A stretch of DNA of 60,911 nt from Streptomyces aureocirculatus (lineage in GTDB: Bacteria; Actinomycetota; Actinomycetes; Streptomycetales; Streptomycetaceae): NCBI RefSeq assembly GCF_000720475.1, contig NZ_JOAP01000043.1, positions 1-60,911 of the forward strand. The letters run 5' to 3'. The position numbers and the translations under genes were made by a program. The notes beneath the pieces are model-generated. The model saw only the letters and a list, made by a program, of their open reading frames with translations. It did not search any database and was not told where the DNA came from. Below, one piece after another: positions 47,165 through 58,671 of this stretch. The first letter of the stretch is position 1. Each line of letters opens with the position of its first letter.

Positions 47165-48594
47165 GCGGTGTGCTCCAGGCGGCTGTCCATGCCGCTGTGC
47201 AGGGCGTAGGCGAAGCCCAGCGGGTTGCGGCAGGTGTCGGCGAAGTGCCGGGCCAGGGAGTGGGCGATGCCGCCCGCCGTCTCCCGCCCCGCGAGATAGC
47301 GGGTGACGAAGGCGAGCGCGTACTCGGCGGCGAAGCGCTGCGGCATCTCGATCTGCGGCCCCAGGATCCCGCTGGCCCCCGCGTCGAACAGGGCCCGGCC
47401 CAGATACGCCAGGTCGGCGTTGCCGGGGAGCCCCGCGTAACAGGCGTTGAGCAGCACGAAAGGCCGGAAGGGCACGCAGGCGTCCAGGGGCGGGCGGTGG
47501 GCGCGCAGGGTGTAGGCGTCGATGGCCTGCTGGTCGGTCAGCTTCAGTACGAGGTACGGGGGTTCGTCGCCCGACGCGGTGAAGTGGCCGTGGCACCAGA
47601 AGTACATGAGCTGCTCGTCGAGGAGGCTGTCACGCAGGGCGTGCTCCAGTTCGGCGCGGGTGGTGCGTTCCACGAAGTCGGTGCCATCGGCGAGGACGGC
47701 GGCGACCTCGGCGGCCAGGGTCAGGCCCTGCGCGTCCACGCCGGTGTCGTGGTTGAGGCTGACGGCGGGGGCGCTGCGGGGCGGCGGGTCGCGGTCGTCG
47801 GCGACGCGGGCGTAGGCGTTGCCGCCGGTGTGCTCCAACTGGTGCCGGTAGCCGAGGAAACGGGCGAACACCCGGTCCGGGGCGGGACCACCCCCGTCGC
47901 CCTCGACACCCCCGGGGCCCTCGACACCCCCGGGGCCTTCGGCACCCCCGGGGCCCTCGACACCCCCGGGGCCTTCGGCACCCCCGGCACCCCCGGCACC
48001 CCCGGCACCCCGGGCACCCCCGGCACCCCCCTCGTCCGCCGCGGCCGGCAGGCACAGCATCGGCCAGGGCAGGAACAGGTCCGAGTGGAAGCGGATGCGC
48101 AGGGCCCGGTCACTGCTCAGGGCGTCCGTCAGGAAGCCGCGGAAGAGCTTGAGTTCCTCGTCCTCGCCGCCGAGGAGCACGTCGTACAGAAGCTGTGTCC
48201 CGTAGAGGGCGAGGCGGGAGAGCGCGGCGCGCAGTTCGGCCTCCGGCTCGGCGGTGAGGTCGACCAGGGAGGCGTACGGGAGCGGGGTGCGGCCGGGGGC
48301 CGGGCGCCCCGCCGGGTCCAGGGGCGTCAGGGCCACGAACTCGTCCCGCCACACCTGCCGCAGCCGCGCGGCGACCCTGCGGACCTCGCGCGGGCGCACC
48401 TTGAGCGTGACGGTGTGCTCGGAACCGCTGAGCGAGGGGACGGCGGGCCCGTACATCCGGGCCCGTACGTTCTCGTCGTCACGCCGGGCGTCGAGGCCGA
48501 CGACCAGGTCGGGATGGCGGATCACATGCCGCGGGAGCCGGGTGAAGCCGAGACTGGGGTCGTGCGTGATGCGGGTGGGAAGCTCGTGGGCCAT
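47161..48594 (-). CDS. CHAT-domain (caspase-like) protease
   Basis: A 477-residue protein starting ATG at 48594 after AGGGGAC. Residues 1 to about 170 form an N-terminal domain (DLVVGLDARRDDENVRARMY, ELKLFRGFLTDALSSDRALR). A Gly/Glu/Pro-rich linker (about 185 to 235) follows. The C-terminal CHAT domain has the histidine loop LMYFWCHGHFTASG and the cysteine loop FVLLNACYAGLPGNADLAYL; both catalytic residues are present. Late elements AGASGILGPQIEMPQRFAAE and GGIAHSLARHF match the family. CHAT proteases act in bacterial cell death and defence. It sits between a TPR protein gene and the hydrolase gene, in one transcript. Confidence 0.85.
   Translation of the reverse strand: MAHELPTRITHDPSLGFTRLPRHVIRHPDLVVGLDARRDDENVRARMYGPAVPSLSGSEHTVTLKVRPREVRRVAARLRQVWRDEFVALTPLDPAGRPAPGRTPLPYASLVDLTAEPEAELRAALSRLALYGTQLLYDVLLGGEDEELKLFRGFLTDALSSDRALRIRFHSDLFLPWPMLCLPAAADEGGAGGARGAGGAGGAGGAEGPGGVEGPGGAEGPGGVEGPGGVEGDGGGPAPDRVFARFLGYRHQLEHTGGNAYARVADDRDPPPRSAPAVSLNHDTGVDAQGLTLAAEVAAVLADGTDFVERTTRAELEHALRDSLLDEQLMYFWCHGHFTASGDEPPYLVLKLTDQQAIDAYTLRAHRPPLDACVPFRPFVLLNACYAGLPGNADLAYLGRALFDAGASGILGPQIEMPQRFAAEYALAFVTRYLAGRETAGGIAHSLARHFADTCRNPLGFAYALHSGMDSRLEHTA
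47894..48030. repeat. 18-bp minisatellite in the CHAT linker
   Basis: Units of the form GGGCCCTCGACACCCCCG and GGGCCTTCGGCACCCCCG alternate about six times, then 9-base GGCACCCCC units take over. They encode EGPGGV/EGPGGA and GGA triplets, so changes in copy number would keep the frame. Confidence 0.85.
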
Positions 48595-48599
48595 GTCCC

Positions 48600-51131
48600 C
48601 TAGGCCCTCCGCAGCGCTTCCGGCGACAGCGTGGCAGTTGGGGAGCCGCCTCCGCCGTCGGTCACGTCGATGTACGTCTCGACCTGCTGGAGGACGGTGG
48701 CCGTCGCCGAGTGCTCGATGGTGAACAGCAGCCGGTGCCGCCCCGCCCGGCGCGGCGTGAACAGGAACTCGGCGCCGTCCGGGTCGCGGGGGGACGGTTT
48801 GAGGGTGACGGCGTGGGTGGGTTCGACGTCGGCGGCGGTGAGGGGAGTGGCCCGGGCGGTGAGCCAGGGGAGGTCGGCGGCGCGGGTCGACCAGGGGTGG
48901 TCGGGGCCGGGGTCCACGCGCAGGGCGATACGGGCGGCCGCGCTGGTGGTGGCCTCGTCGTCGAGCAGGACGAGGCGGACGCGGGACAGCGACGGCGGGG
49001 CGCCGCTGTCGGGGTGCGCTCCGGGTTCCGGGACGGTGTAGCGGGCGGCGAGGGGAATGGGGCCGTCGGGCCACTCCACGTAGGCGCGCAGGACGTGAGG
49101 AGGATAGAACCTCTCCAGGTCGCCCTTCAGGCCGAGGGACCTGCGGCGGGCGAAGGCGAGGCCGGTCGGCCCGCCCCTGTCGTACGACGTCCGGGCCCAC
49201 CGCTCACCGGCCGCGTCGTCCATGGCCGCGAACAGCCGCGAGGCGTCGAGGTACCGGCGGTCGCGGCGGTCCCCGGCCGGGTCTCGCCGCCGCCCGAGCT
49301 CCGCGAGTTCCAGGGCGCTCCACGCCTGGCCGTGCGGGCAGCCGGTGGCGACGAAGTCCGTGTGCGCCCGGCGCAGGAAGAACGCGGCGTCGGGCGACGC
49401 GGTCCGGGCGAGCCCCGGGAGCAGACCGAGGCAGTGCTGCGCCCAGGCGGCGCCGAGCCGGTCGGGGATGCCCCAGAACTCCATGAACGCCTGGGCGACG
49501 TGTTCCCTGGCCGACTCGAAGTCGAGCGCCTCCGCCTCCGCGAACCCGGTGTACAGCAGAGCCCAGGTCGCGCCCCGCACGTCATGGTTCCGCCGGTGCA
49601 GGTCGCGCGCCCGGGTGAGTGCCTCGATCGCCTCCTCGTGGGCGCCGTCGAACAGCGCGACCCGGGCCAGCTCGGTGCTGCTCCACGCCACACCGTGCAG
49701 GTCGCCGAGGCCGGCGAACGTGTGCCGGGCGGCTTCGAGGCGCTTGCGGGCCTCCTCCGTGTCACCGCGCAGCAGCCTGAGCCGCCCGTAGTGGTGTACG
49801 GCCCAGGCCTCGCCGCGCCGGTCGCCCCGGACCTGGTGGGCCTCGACGGCGCGGCGCAGCAGCCGGTCGACGCCGGTGAGCGTGCCCATGTCGCACTGGA
49901 GCGCGGCCTGTGTGTGCAGGACCCAGCCGTCGGGTGTGCGGGCGGGGATGCCGTCGAGCGTGATGGCGGCGGCTGCGAGGCGGCCCAGGTGGCGCCGGGT
50001 GACGGCCTCTTCGAGGGCGGCCCGGGGGGACGGGGACGGCTTCAGGACCCGGGACGCCGTCGTGGGGTTCCCCGTCTCGCGGGTGGACACGGCGGCCAGG
50101 AGCCGTACCGGTTCGTAGTCGCCCGTCAGGTGCCACAGCGACTGCTTCATCCGCAGCAGCCGGAACATCCCGTGCCTGCCGGCCAGATGGGGTTCGAGTT
50201 CCCGCAGGAGCGCCGTGGCCTGCGGTTCGTGCGCACACAGCAGCCGGACGGCGAGGTCCGCGTACGCGTCGGGGCCGTCCCGCAGGTCCGCGCGCCCTTC
50301 GAGGACGGCCGCCGCGAGCTCCCTGTCCAGCGCGGCACCCGCGTCCGTACGTTCCGCCGGGCGCGCCTCCGCCACCGCCGCGGGGTGCAGCCGGTACCGG
50401 CCTGCCCGGGTCTGCTGGAGCAGCCCGCCGGTGTACAGCTCTCCCACCGCCGTACGGCAGCCGGTCCCGCGCAGTGCCGATGCCACCGGGACGGTGAACT
50501 CCTCGCCCGCCCACCGCGTGAGGACATCGAGCAGTGCGGCGGCCGGGGCACGGAGGCGGTCCCTGGCCGGAACCGGGCGTACGGCGTCCTCACCGAACGG
50601 GTGCACCCTGCGGCTGATCAGGCGCAGGCCCGTGCCGGTGTGGCGGGAGGCGGTCGTCGCGAGGACCCGGGTGTCCGTGCCGTGCAGGGTCCGCGCGATC
50701 AACCGCAGCAGGGTGGCGCCGGGCTCACCGGCGGGCACGCCGTGGAGCACGACGACATGGCAGCGCCCCGCCCGGAGCTGCTCGCGGCACAGGGCGGTCA
50801 GCATGGGCACCAGGACGTCGGGCGCCGCGGACACCGTGCCGATCAACGGCTCCGGCGCCTCGCCGAGCGCCTCGAGGAGCCGCAGCAGCGTGAGCTCGGG
50901 CGCGACGTCGGAACGCAGGACCGGGACGCGGAGGACGTCGAACGCGCGTATCTCGGCGTGCCGGAGGAGGCGCGACGCCGCCGCGTACGTCCCGGCCCCG
51001 GGCGCCCCGTACAGCTCCAGGACCGGGCGCCGGACGCGGCCCCCGGTCAGCCATCGCACGTCGCGGTACCGGGGGCGTGCCGGACGTGGACCGAGACCCG
51101 GCACGGACTCTTCCGGCATCCGGCCGATCAC
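48600..51131 (-). CDS. TPR protein with degenerate P-loop NTPase domain
   Basis: An 843-residue protein; the GTG at 51131 (VIGRMPEESVPG) is chosen, with an ATG at 51119 as alternative. The N-terminal domain has VLELYGAPGAGTYAAASRLL, a Walker A-like loop without the lysine, then CHVVVLHGVPAGEPGATLL. A winged-helix-like segment follows (TGCRTAVGELYTGGLLQQTR). Residues about 440 to 650 are TPR-type helical pairs, for example GEAWAVHHYGRLRLLRGDTE and GVAWSSTELARVALFDGAHE. The last 150 residues are beta-rich (AGRHRLLFTIEHSATATVLQ), possibly an Ig-like or C2-like cap. It resembles the STAND gene upstream and probably pairs with it or bridges to the CHAT protein. Confidence 0.75.
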   Translation of the reverse strand: MIGRMPEESVPGLGPRPARPRYRDVRWLTGGRVRRPVLELYGAPGAGTYAAASRLLRHAEIRAFDVLRVPVLRSDVAPELTLLRLLEALGEAPEPLIGTVSAAPDVLVPMLTALCREQLRAGRCHVVVLHGVPAGEPGATLLRLIARTLHGTDTRVLATTASRHTGTGLRLISRRVHPFGEDAVRPVPARDRLRAPAAALLDVLTRWAGEEFTVPVASALRGTGCRTAVGELYTGGLLQQTRAGRYRLHPAAVAEARPAERTDAGAALDRELAAAVLEGRADLRDGPDAYADLAVRLLCAHEPQATALLRELEPHLAGRHGMFRLLRMKQSLWHLTGDYEPVRLLAAVSTRETGNPTTASRVLKPSPSPRAALEEAVTRRHLGRLAAAAITLDGIPARTPDGWVLHTQAALQCDMGTLTGVDRLLRRAVEAHQVRGDRRGEAWAVHHYGRLRLLRGDTEEARKRLEAARHTFAGLGDLHGVAWSSTELARVALFDGAHEEAIEALTRARDLHRRNHDVRGATWALLYTGFAEAEALDFESAREHVAQAFMEFWGIPDRLGAAWAQHCLGLLPGLARTASPDAAFFLRRAHTDFVATGCPHGQAWSALELAELGRRRDPAGDRRDRRYLDASRLFAAMDDAAGERWARTSYDRGGPTGLAFARRRSLGLKGDLERFYPPHVLRAYVEWPDGPIPLAARYTVPEPGAHPDSGAPPSLSRVRLVLLDDEATTSAAARIALRVDPGPDHPWSTRAADLPWLTARATPLTAADVEPTHAVTLKPSPRDPDGAEFLFTPRRAGRHRLLFTIEHSATATVLQQVETYIDVTDGGGGSPTATLSPEALRRA

Positions 51132-51199
51132 CGCATCACCCCCCCGCCCGCGCGTCAACCCCCAACTATCGCGCTTGAGTTGACGACAGGCCAGCGTTC

Positions 51200-54100
51200 T
51201 CACGGAGTGGCGCTCACCGGCACCCCCATGACCTCCCGAGCATGCCTGCTCGGCGTCATCCCGAGCCGCCACCCCTGCCACCCGGCATCCAGCTCGGCCC
51301 CCCGGTCGAGCAACAGCAGATACGCCTCCACGTACTCGTCGAGCTTGCCGTCGCGCAGGGGGTGGGCGGCGCGGGAGAGCTGGGCGAGTTCCTCCTGGGC
51401 GACCGCTGTGCCGATCTCCCAGCCGCCGGGGGACGCGTAGGGCAGGAGGGTGGCGCGCAGGAAGTGGGCCCAGTCCTCGCCGCGGCGGTCGCCGTAGGAG
51501 GCGAACAGGGCGATGGCCTCGTCGCAGAGGGAGAGGGCCGCCTGCGTGCGGGCGTTCCCCGCGTCGACGACCGCAAGTTCCAGGCACGTCCACGCCTCGC
51601 CGTGCGCCACCCCGATGCGCTGGAAGTCGGCGCGCGCGTCCACCAGGAGCTGGCGGGCGAAACCGGAGTTGCGCAGGGAGCCGGTCTGGGCGGCGCGCTG
51701 GTCGCGGGTGACGCGGGCCGAGTGGTGGCGGGCGCAGGCCAGGCCGTACACGTCGCGCATGCGCGAGAACATCGTGCGGGCCCGTTCCAGATCGCGGACG
51801 GCCTGCGCGAGGTCGCCGGTCTCCTCCAGGGCCTGGCCCAGGTAGTACAGGGACCAGGCCTCCCCGCGGGCGTCCTCGTTGTCGCGGTGCCGGGAGACGG
51901 CCTGGCGCAGGCCGTCCACGGCGGGCGCGGGATCGCCCGCGACCAGGCGGGCCCGGGCGAGCTGGGTGAGGGCCCAGGCCTCACCGCGGGCGTCACGCGT
52001 GGTGACGTACAGATCCAGGGCGCGGCGCAGCTCGTCCTCCGCGCGCTCCACCTCGCCCATGCGCAGACACACCTGGCCGAGCTGGAAGTGCGCCCAGGCC
52101 TCGCCGTGCACGGACTCGCTCTCGCGGTGCAGGGCGAGGGCGGTGTGCAGCATCTCCTGGGCCTCGCCGAGGCGGGAGCGGTCGCGTTCGACGGCGGCGA
52201 GGGCGTGCAGGGTCCAGGCGCGGTCGCCCGCGAGGTCCTCCGAGACCTGGAGGTCGAGCGCCTCGCGCAGGCGCGCCGCGGCCTCGGACAGATTGCCCTG
52301 GTGGTGCAGGGTGATACCGAGGGAGCCGAGGGCACGGGCGGCCCCCGCGTCCTGGTGGGCCTCGAAGTAGAGGTCGACGACGGAGGAGAGCGTGGAGCGG
52401 GCCTGGTCGAGGTCGCCGAGCTGGCGGGCGGCGATGCCGGTGCGCCACTGCACGCTGCGCTCCATCCGGTTGTGCCCGGCCGCGCCCGCGGCGCCCGCGC
52501 CCGCCTTCTCCAGGGACTGCGCGAATTCGCTGATCTCGCCCAGGCGGTAGAGGTCGCCGCGCAGCAGGCAGTAGTCGCACAGCGCGCCGAGCAGGTTGAG
52601 GACGGCCTGCGGGTCCACGCCCTCCGCGTGCCGCAGCGCCGCCGTGATGAAGCTCGACTCGTCGTCGAGCCAGCGCAGCGCGGAGTCCAGGGACGTGAAG
52701 CCGTGCTGCCCGAAGTGGTCGGCGCGCGTCGACGTCTTGCCGTCGACGAGGCGGATCACCGAGTCGGCGAGCTCGCCGTAGCTGACGATGAGCCGCTCCT
52801 GCGCGGCCGTGCGCTCCGCGGGCTCCTCCTCGTCGGCGAGGCGGGCCCGCGCGAAGGCGCGCACGAGGTCGTGCAGGCGGTACCGGTCGCCCCTGATGTG
52901 GTCGATGAGCCCGGCCCGCGCGAGGGCGGTGAGCTGCCGCCCCGCCTCGGCCTCGCCCTCCCGTCGCCCGCCACCGCCCTTGTTCGAAGGCCCTGCGGGC
53001 CCCGTTCGACTGCCGAGCAGCGCCGCGGCCGCCGCCGCGCCGAGCGAGGCCCGCCCCGCGAGCGCGAGCCGCCGCAGCAGGCGTCGCGCCGTCTCCGACT
53101 GATCGGTGTAGCGCAGCCACAGCGCGCGCTCCACGGGCGCCACGGCGTCCTGGGGCCCGTACGCGGACAGATCGGCGACCAGTTGCAGCGGGGTACGGGG
53201 ACCGAGCGACGAACCGGCGGCGCGCAGCGCCAGCGGCAGCCCGCCGCACAGGTCCCGCACGGTCTCCAGGGACGCGGCGTCGTAGGGCCCCGCGAGGTCC
53301 TCCGCCGCCTCGCGGAGCAACTGCTCGGCGCCCGCCGCGTCCAGGGCCGCCACCGGCAGGCCGTGCACCCACGCGGGCAGGTCGTCCGGCAGGTCGAGGG
53401 GCTCGCGGGCGGTGACCAGGACGAGGCTGTTGGAGCGTTCGGGGACGAGGGCGCGGACCTGCTCCGGGTCGGCGGCGTCGTCGAGCACGATGACGACCTC
53501 CAGACCCGTCAGATGCTGGTGGTAGAGCTCACTGAGCCGTTTGACCTGTTGTTCCTGCGTGGACCGCTCCCGGAAGAGCAGTTGTTCGCGCGGGGCGCCC
53601 AGACGGTTGAGCAGGTGCAGCAGGGCGTCGCGTGTCGACAGGGGCACGGCGCCGGGGGTGTCGCCGCGCAGGTCCACCAGGCAGGCGCCGCGGAACTGGT
53701 CCTTCAGGTCGTGCGCCGCCCGCACCGCGAGCGAGGACCGTCCCGCGCCCGGCGGGCCGTGCAGCACGACGACCGTCGGCTTGGTCCGGGTGCTCGCGCG
53801 GCCCGCGTGCACCCACTGCGCGATGCGCCCGAGCTCGGTGCGCCGCCCCGAGAAAGGCGCCTGGGACTGCGGGAGTTGGGTGTAGGACTGTTCGAGTACG
53901 GTGCGCCGCCGCGCCGCCGCGCTCTTGTCGGTGCGCCGCAGTTGGGGCGCCGCCTTCTTCTGCCCGCCGCCCGACACGCCGCCGCCCGACGCGGCCGTGA
54001 GTACGCGCTGCTGGTCGAGGAACGGCCGGATGCCCCGCACCTCCAGCGCCGTCAGCCACTGGAGGCGCAGTTGCGCGGGCCCGCCCGGCTGGCTCACCGC

Positions 54101-54514
54101 GCCCGCGTGCCGCTGCGCGGCCGGGACGTGGGACGCCGTCACCTTCACCACCGTCGCCGCGGCCCCCGCCACCGCGACGGCGGCGCCCGCGCCCAGGGCC
54201 GTGCCGCCGCCCGTGCCGAGCGCGAGGTCGGCCGCCGTGGCCGCGACGGCGGCGACCGCCGCGACGAGCAGCGGGGTGCCCGCGCCCTCCTTCGCGTACC
54301 GCTGGCCGAACGTGAGCTGCCCGGCCGCCGCCTCGTCCAGGGCCCGCGTGTACGCCTCGTACTCCTCGGCCGCCGTCTGCGCCATGGCGTCGAGCGCGCC
54401 CCGCGCCCGGGACAGGAGCACACCGCCGTCCGTGCGGCCGCCGGTGCGCCGGACCTCCTCCTCGACCGCCCGTGCCAACAGCCCCTCGGCTTCGGCCCGA
54501 TGGCTGTCCCGCAT
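51200..54514 (-). CDS. membrane-anchored NB-ARC/TPR STAND NTPase
   Basis: A 1104-residue protein starting ATG at 54514 after GGAGGGGG. Residues about 70 to 125 hold two hydrophobic segments ([20 protein letters not shown] and [16 protein letters not shown]). The NB-ARC domain (about 235 to 560) has [20 protein letters not shown] (Walker A with Arg in place of Lys), [19 protein letters not shown] (Walker B), [11 protein letters not shown] (sensor), [13 protein letters not shown] (GLPL) and [15 protein letters not shown] (MHD-like). Residues about 610 to 1080 are TPRs with the recurrent HGEAWAH/RGEAWAL signature. STAND proteins assemble when the repeats sense a ligand. It is the first gene of the locus and the likely sensor. 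Confidence 0.85.
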   Translation of the reverse strand: MRDSHRAEAEGLLARAVEEEVRRTGGRTDGGVLLSRARGALDAMAQTAAEEYEAYTRALDEAAAGQLTFGQRYAKEGAGTPLLVAAVAAVAATAADLALGTGGGTALGAGAAVAVAGAAATVVKVTASHVPAAQRHAGAVSQPGGPAQLRLQWLTALEVRGIRPFLDQQRVLTAASGGGVSGGGQKKAAPQLRRTDKSAAARRRTVLEQSYTQLPQSQAPFSGRRTELGRIAQWVHAGRASTRTKPTVVVLHGPPGAGRSSLAVRAAHDLKDQFRGACLVDLRGDTPGAVPLSTRDALLHLLNRLGAPREQLLFRERSTQEQQVKRLSELYHQHLTGLEVVIVLDDAADPEQVRALVPERSNSLVLVTAREPLDLPDDLPAWVHGLPVAALDAAGAEQLLREAAEDLAGPYDAASLETVRDLCGGLPLALRAAGSSLGPRTPLQLVADLSAYGPQDAVAPVERALWLRYTDQSETARRLLRRLALAGRASLGAAAAAALLGSRTGPAGPSNKGGGGRREGEAEAGRQLTALARAGLIDHIRGDRYRLHDLVRAFARARLADEEEPAERTAAQERLIVSYGELADSVIRLVDGKTSTRADHFGQHGFTSLDSALRWLDDESSFITAALRHAEGVDPQAVLNLLGALCDYCLLRGDLYRLGEISEFAQSLEKAGAGAAGAAGHNRMERSVQWRTGIAARQLGDLDQARSTLSSVVDLYFEAHQDAGAARALGSLGITLHHQGNLSEAAARLREALDLQVSEDLAGDRAWTLHALAAVERDRSRLGEAQEMLHTALALHRESESVHGEAWAHFQLGQVCLRMGEVERAEDELRRALDLYVTTRDARGEAWALTQLARARLVAGDPAPAVDGLRQAVSRHRDNEDARGEAWSLYYLGQALEETGDLAQAVRDLERARTMFSRMRDVYGLACARHHSARVTRDQRAAQTGSLRNSGFARQLLVDARADFQRIGVAHGEAWTCLELAVVDAGNARTQAALSLCDEAIALFASYGDRRGEDWAHFLRATLLPYASPGGWEIGTAVAQEELAQLSRAAHPLRDGKLDEYVEAYLLLLDRGAELDAGWQGWRLGMTPSRHAREVMGVPVSATP

Positions 54515-54532
54515 GTGGTCCCCCTCCGAGAG

Positions 54533-54554
54533 CGGCACGTGCCGTCCACACGTG
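54533..54554. promoter_or_regulatory. palindromic site upstream of the STAND gene
   Basis: A perfect 12-base palindrome CGGCACGTGCCG (54533-54544) is followed by a second CACGTG core at 54549-54554. They lie 19 to 40 bases upstream of the STAND start, between it and the divergent thioredoxin-domain gene. Confidence 0.4.
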
Positions 54555-54650
54555 CCGGTACCTCTACATGTACGTGTCAGTGTCCTGCGTACGAGGCGTC
54601 GGCGCGAGCGACTCCGCGGATCAGGGCCTTCGGTGCGCGAGGATGGGACC

Positions 54651-56678
<2,028 letters not shown>

Positions 56679-56814
56679 CCCCTTCCTTCACCCACCCGCC
56701 CACCCGTTTCCAGCGGCCCGTCAGGTGACCGCCACCCGCGGTGGTGCGCCACCGTCGGCGACAGCGGCTGCGCCTCGCTGGGCAACGCCCCTGCCCGACG
56801 GCGGCGCGTGGACA

Positions 56815-57044
56815 ACAAGAGCCCGTCTGGCGATCGGGAAGCGCGGGCGAATCAAAGCCCGTTCGGCGTTCGGCGTTCGGCGAGCGCGGGTCAATAAGAG
56901 CCCGTTCGGCGATCTGGGAGCGCGGGCGAATCAAAGCCCGTTCGGCGTTCGGCGTTCGGCGAGCGCGGGTCAATAAGAGCCCGTTCGGCGTTCGGGGGGC
57001 GCGGGCCAATAAGAGCCCGTCCGGCGATTGAGGACGAGGCCGCA
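56815..57044. repeat. six-unit repeat array in a 379-base intergenic spacer
   Basis: The spacer between 56679 and 57057 has no gene. It holds two copies of a 79-base unit (56841-56919 and 56920-56998, the second degrading at its end) flanked by partial units. Each 79-mer is two half-units, one starting AATCAAAGCCCGTTCGGCG and one AATAAGAGCCCGTTCGGCG. The last half-unit ends in the inverted Streptomyces element CGTCCGGCGATTGAGGACG. Confidence 0.85.
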
Positions 57045-57057
57045 GGCCGATGGGCGG

Positions 57058-57846
57058 TCAGCCGGGTGTGCCCGAAGCGGCTCGGGGGGCGGGCGGCGCC
57101 GGCGAGGCGGGCGGGAACTCGGCGAGCGCGCCCCGCACGATCTGCTCAAGCCGATCGTGGTGGGCGCCCCGCCAGTACACGCGGGTACAGGCCCCGCACT
57201 CCGCGAACACGTCGTACGACCCCCGCGTCCCCCCGTGCAACCGCTCCGCGACGTCCTCCTTGCGGGCGGCACGCAACGCGCCGTTGCACGCGGTGCAGCG
57301 CGTCCACGGCGACAGGGCGGGCGCGAACCGGCCGAGCACGTCGCGCAACTGGTCGTCGGGCCGGTCGCTGTAGACGTACGCGCCCGCCCACAGCTCACGC
57401 CGCCGCAGAAGCCCCCGGTCCCGGCTGAGCAGCACCCGGCGCTCGGCGGCGGAGCGGGCGGCGAGCGCGGGATCGCCGATGTCCGTGCTCTCGTACGCGG
57501 CGTCCACGCCGAGCAGCCGCAACCGCCGTGCGAGCGTGCCCAGATGGACGTCGAGGAGGAAGCGCAACGGCTCCGACGGGGCTTCCTCCGGCCGCACCCG
57601 CTGCGGCCGGGGCACGGCCCGCACCTCGACCCGCTGCCCGGCGGCGGGCACATGCGCGGCCGCCACCTCGGCCCCGTCCACGACGAGCGCCCCGACCTCC
57701 GTGAGCGGCACGCCGAGGGACTCCACGACGTGCCCGAGCGTCGACGCGCCGTCGGTGACCGCCGTGGTGGGCCCGCCGCGCCGCTCGTGCGGGACGAAGA
57801 GCGCGAGGCCGGGGTCGAAGTCGACAAGGATTTCCGGACCGTTCAT
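57058..57846 (-). CDS. Mut7-C RNase-domain protein with ubiquitin-like N-terminus
   Basis: A 262-residue protein; the ATG at 57846 (MNGPEILVDFDPG) is preferred, with a GTG at 57891 possible. Residues 1 to about 85 look like a MoaD/ThiS-type beta-grasp (STLGHVVESLGVPLTEVGAL, VPAAGQRVEVRAVPRP). Residues about 95 to 245 are the Mut7-C PIN-like domain: RFLLDVHLGTLARRLRLLGV with the acidic Asp, ESTDIGDPALAARSAAERRV, LLSRDRGLLRRR, and a zinc ribbon with TRCTACNGALR and AECGACTRVYWRG. The domain pair is common in actinobacteria. The exact RNA target is unknown. Confidence 0.88.
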   Translation of the reverse strand: MNGPEILVDFDPGLALFVPHERRGGPTTAVTDGASTLGHVVESLGVPLTEVGALVVDGAEVAAAHVPAAGQRVEVRAVPRPQRVRPEEAPSEPLRFLLDVHLGTLARRLRLLGVDAAYESTDIGDPALAARSAAERRVLLSRDRGLLRRRELWAGAYVYSDRPDDQLRDVLGRFAPALSPWTRCTACNGALRAARKEDVAERLHGGTRGSYDVFAECGACTRVYWRGAHHDRLEQIVRGALAEFPPASPAPPAPRAASGTPG

Positions 57847-57946
57847 CCGGTCAGGATGGCACGCGCCCGCCACTTCTGACCGGCGCTTCACCCCGCGGGG
57901 CGCGGTCGGGGCGGTCGGCTCAGGCCCTGAACCGCAGTACGTGCCG

Positions 57947-58660
57947 TCAGCCGTGTTGGTAGGCGACCAGGGAGATGCCTACGTAGTGCACCGCGAACGC
58001 GGCGAGTGTGAAGGAGTGGAAGACCTCGTGGAAGCCGAACCAGCGGGGGGAGGGGTCGGGGCGCTTGAAGCCGTAGACCACGCCGCCCGCGCTGTACAGC
58101 AGGCCGCCCACGATGACCAGGACGAGGACCGCGATGCCGCCCGTACGCAGGAAGTCGGGCAGGAAGAAGACGGCCGCCCAGCCCATCGCCAGATAGCAGG
58201 GGGTGTAGAGCCAGCGCGGGGCGCCCACCCAGAAGACGCGGAAGACGATGCCCGCGGCGGCCGCCGCCCAGATGCCCCACATCAGCCACTCGCCCTTGGC
58301 GCCGGGCAGGAGCAGCAGGGTCAGCGGTGTGTACGTCCCCGCGATGATCAGGAAGATGTTGGCGTGGTCGAGTCTGCGCAGCACGCCGTCCGCCCGGGGG
58401 CTCCAGTCGCCGCGGTGGTAGAGCGCGCTGACGCCGAACAGCAGACAGGCCGTAAGGACATAGATCCCGCAGGCGATGCGGCCGCGGGTGGAGTCGGCGA
58501 GGGCCGTCAGGAACACGCCCGAGATCAGCACCGCGGGGAACATCCCGGCGTGCAGCCAGCCGCGCAGCTTGGGCTTCACGGGGAGCTCGGGCGTGGTGGC
58601 TGCCGTGCTCGGTTCACTTACGGGGGAATTCACGATCGCGTCGGGGACAGGTGCGGTCAT
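57947..58660 (-). CDS. trhA: hemolysin III / TrhA-family membrane protein
   Basis: A 237-residue protein. The ATG at 58660 is preferred because a promoter (TTGATA and TAGGTA boxes, 58672-58700) leaves an upstream ATG at 58669 only three bases past the -10 box. It has seven membrane helices and the PAQR signatures FGVSALYHRGDW, RRLDHANIFLIIAGTYTPLT and GFHEVFHSFTLAAFAVHYVG; the histidines and aspartate of the metal site are all present. The family is linked to membrane energetics and fluidity control. It is likely to be translated from a leaderless or near-leaderless transcript. Confidence 0.9.
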   Translation of the reverse strand: MTAPVPDAIVNSPVSEPSTAATTPELPVKPKLRGWLHAGMFPAVLISGVFLTALADSTRGRIACGIYVLTACLLFGVSALYHRGDWSPRADGVLRRLDHANIFLIIAGTYTPLTLLLLPGAKGEWLMWGIWAAAAAGIVFRVFWVGAPRWLYTPCYLAMGWAAVFFLPDFLRTGGIAVLVLVIVGGLLYSAGGVVYGFKRPDPSPRWFGFHEVFHSFTLAAFAVHYVGISLVAYQHG

Positions 58661-58671
58661 GGCTTCCATCG

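Noticed and set aside
46407..47306. 299-codon plus-strand frame over the hydrolase repeat
   Set aside because: It results from the regular repeat and G+C bias; the opposite strand encodes the hydrolase with GHSFG.
53901..54650. N-terminal extension of the thioredoxin-domain gene
   Set aside because: The family starts at [11 protein letters not shown]; the extension overlaps the STAND gene start and is Ala/Arg-rich without structure.
56815..57044. CRISPR array
   Set aside because: Units are adjacent with no unique spacers, half-units differ in length, and there are no cas genes.
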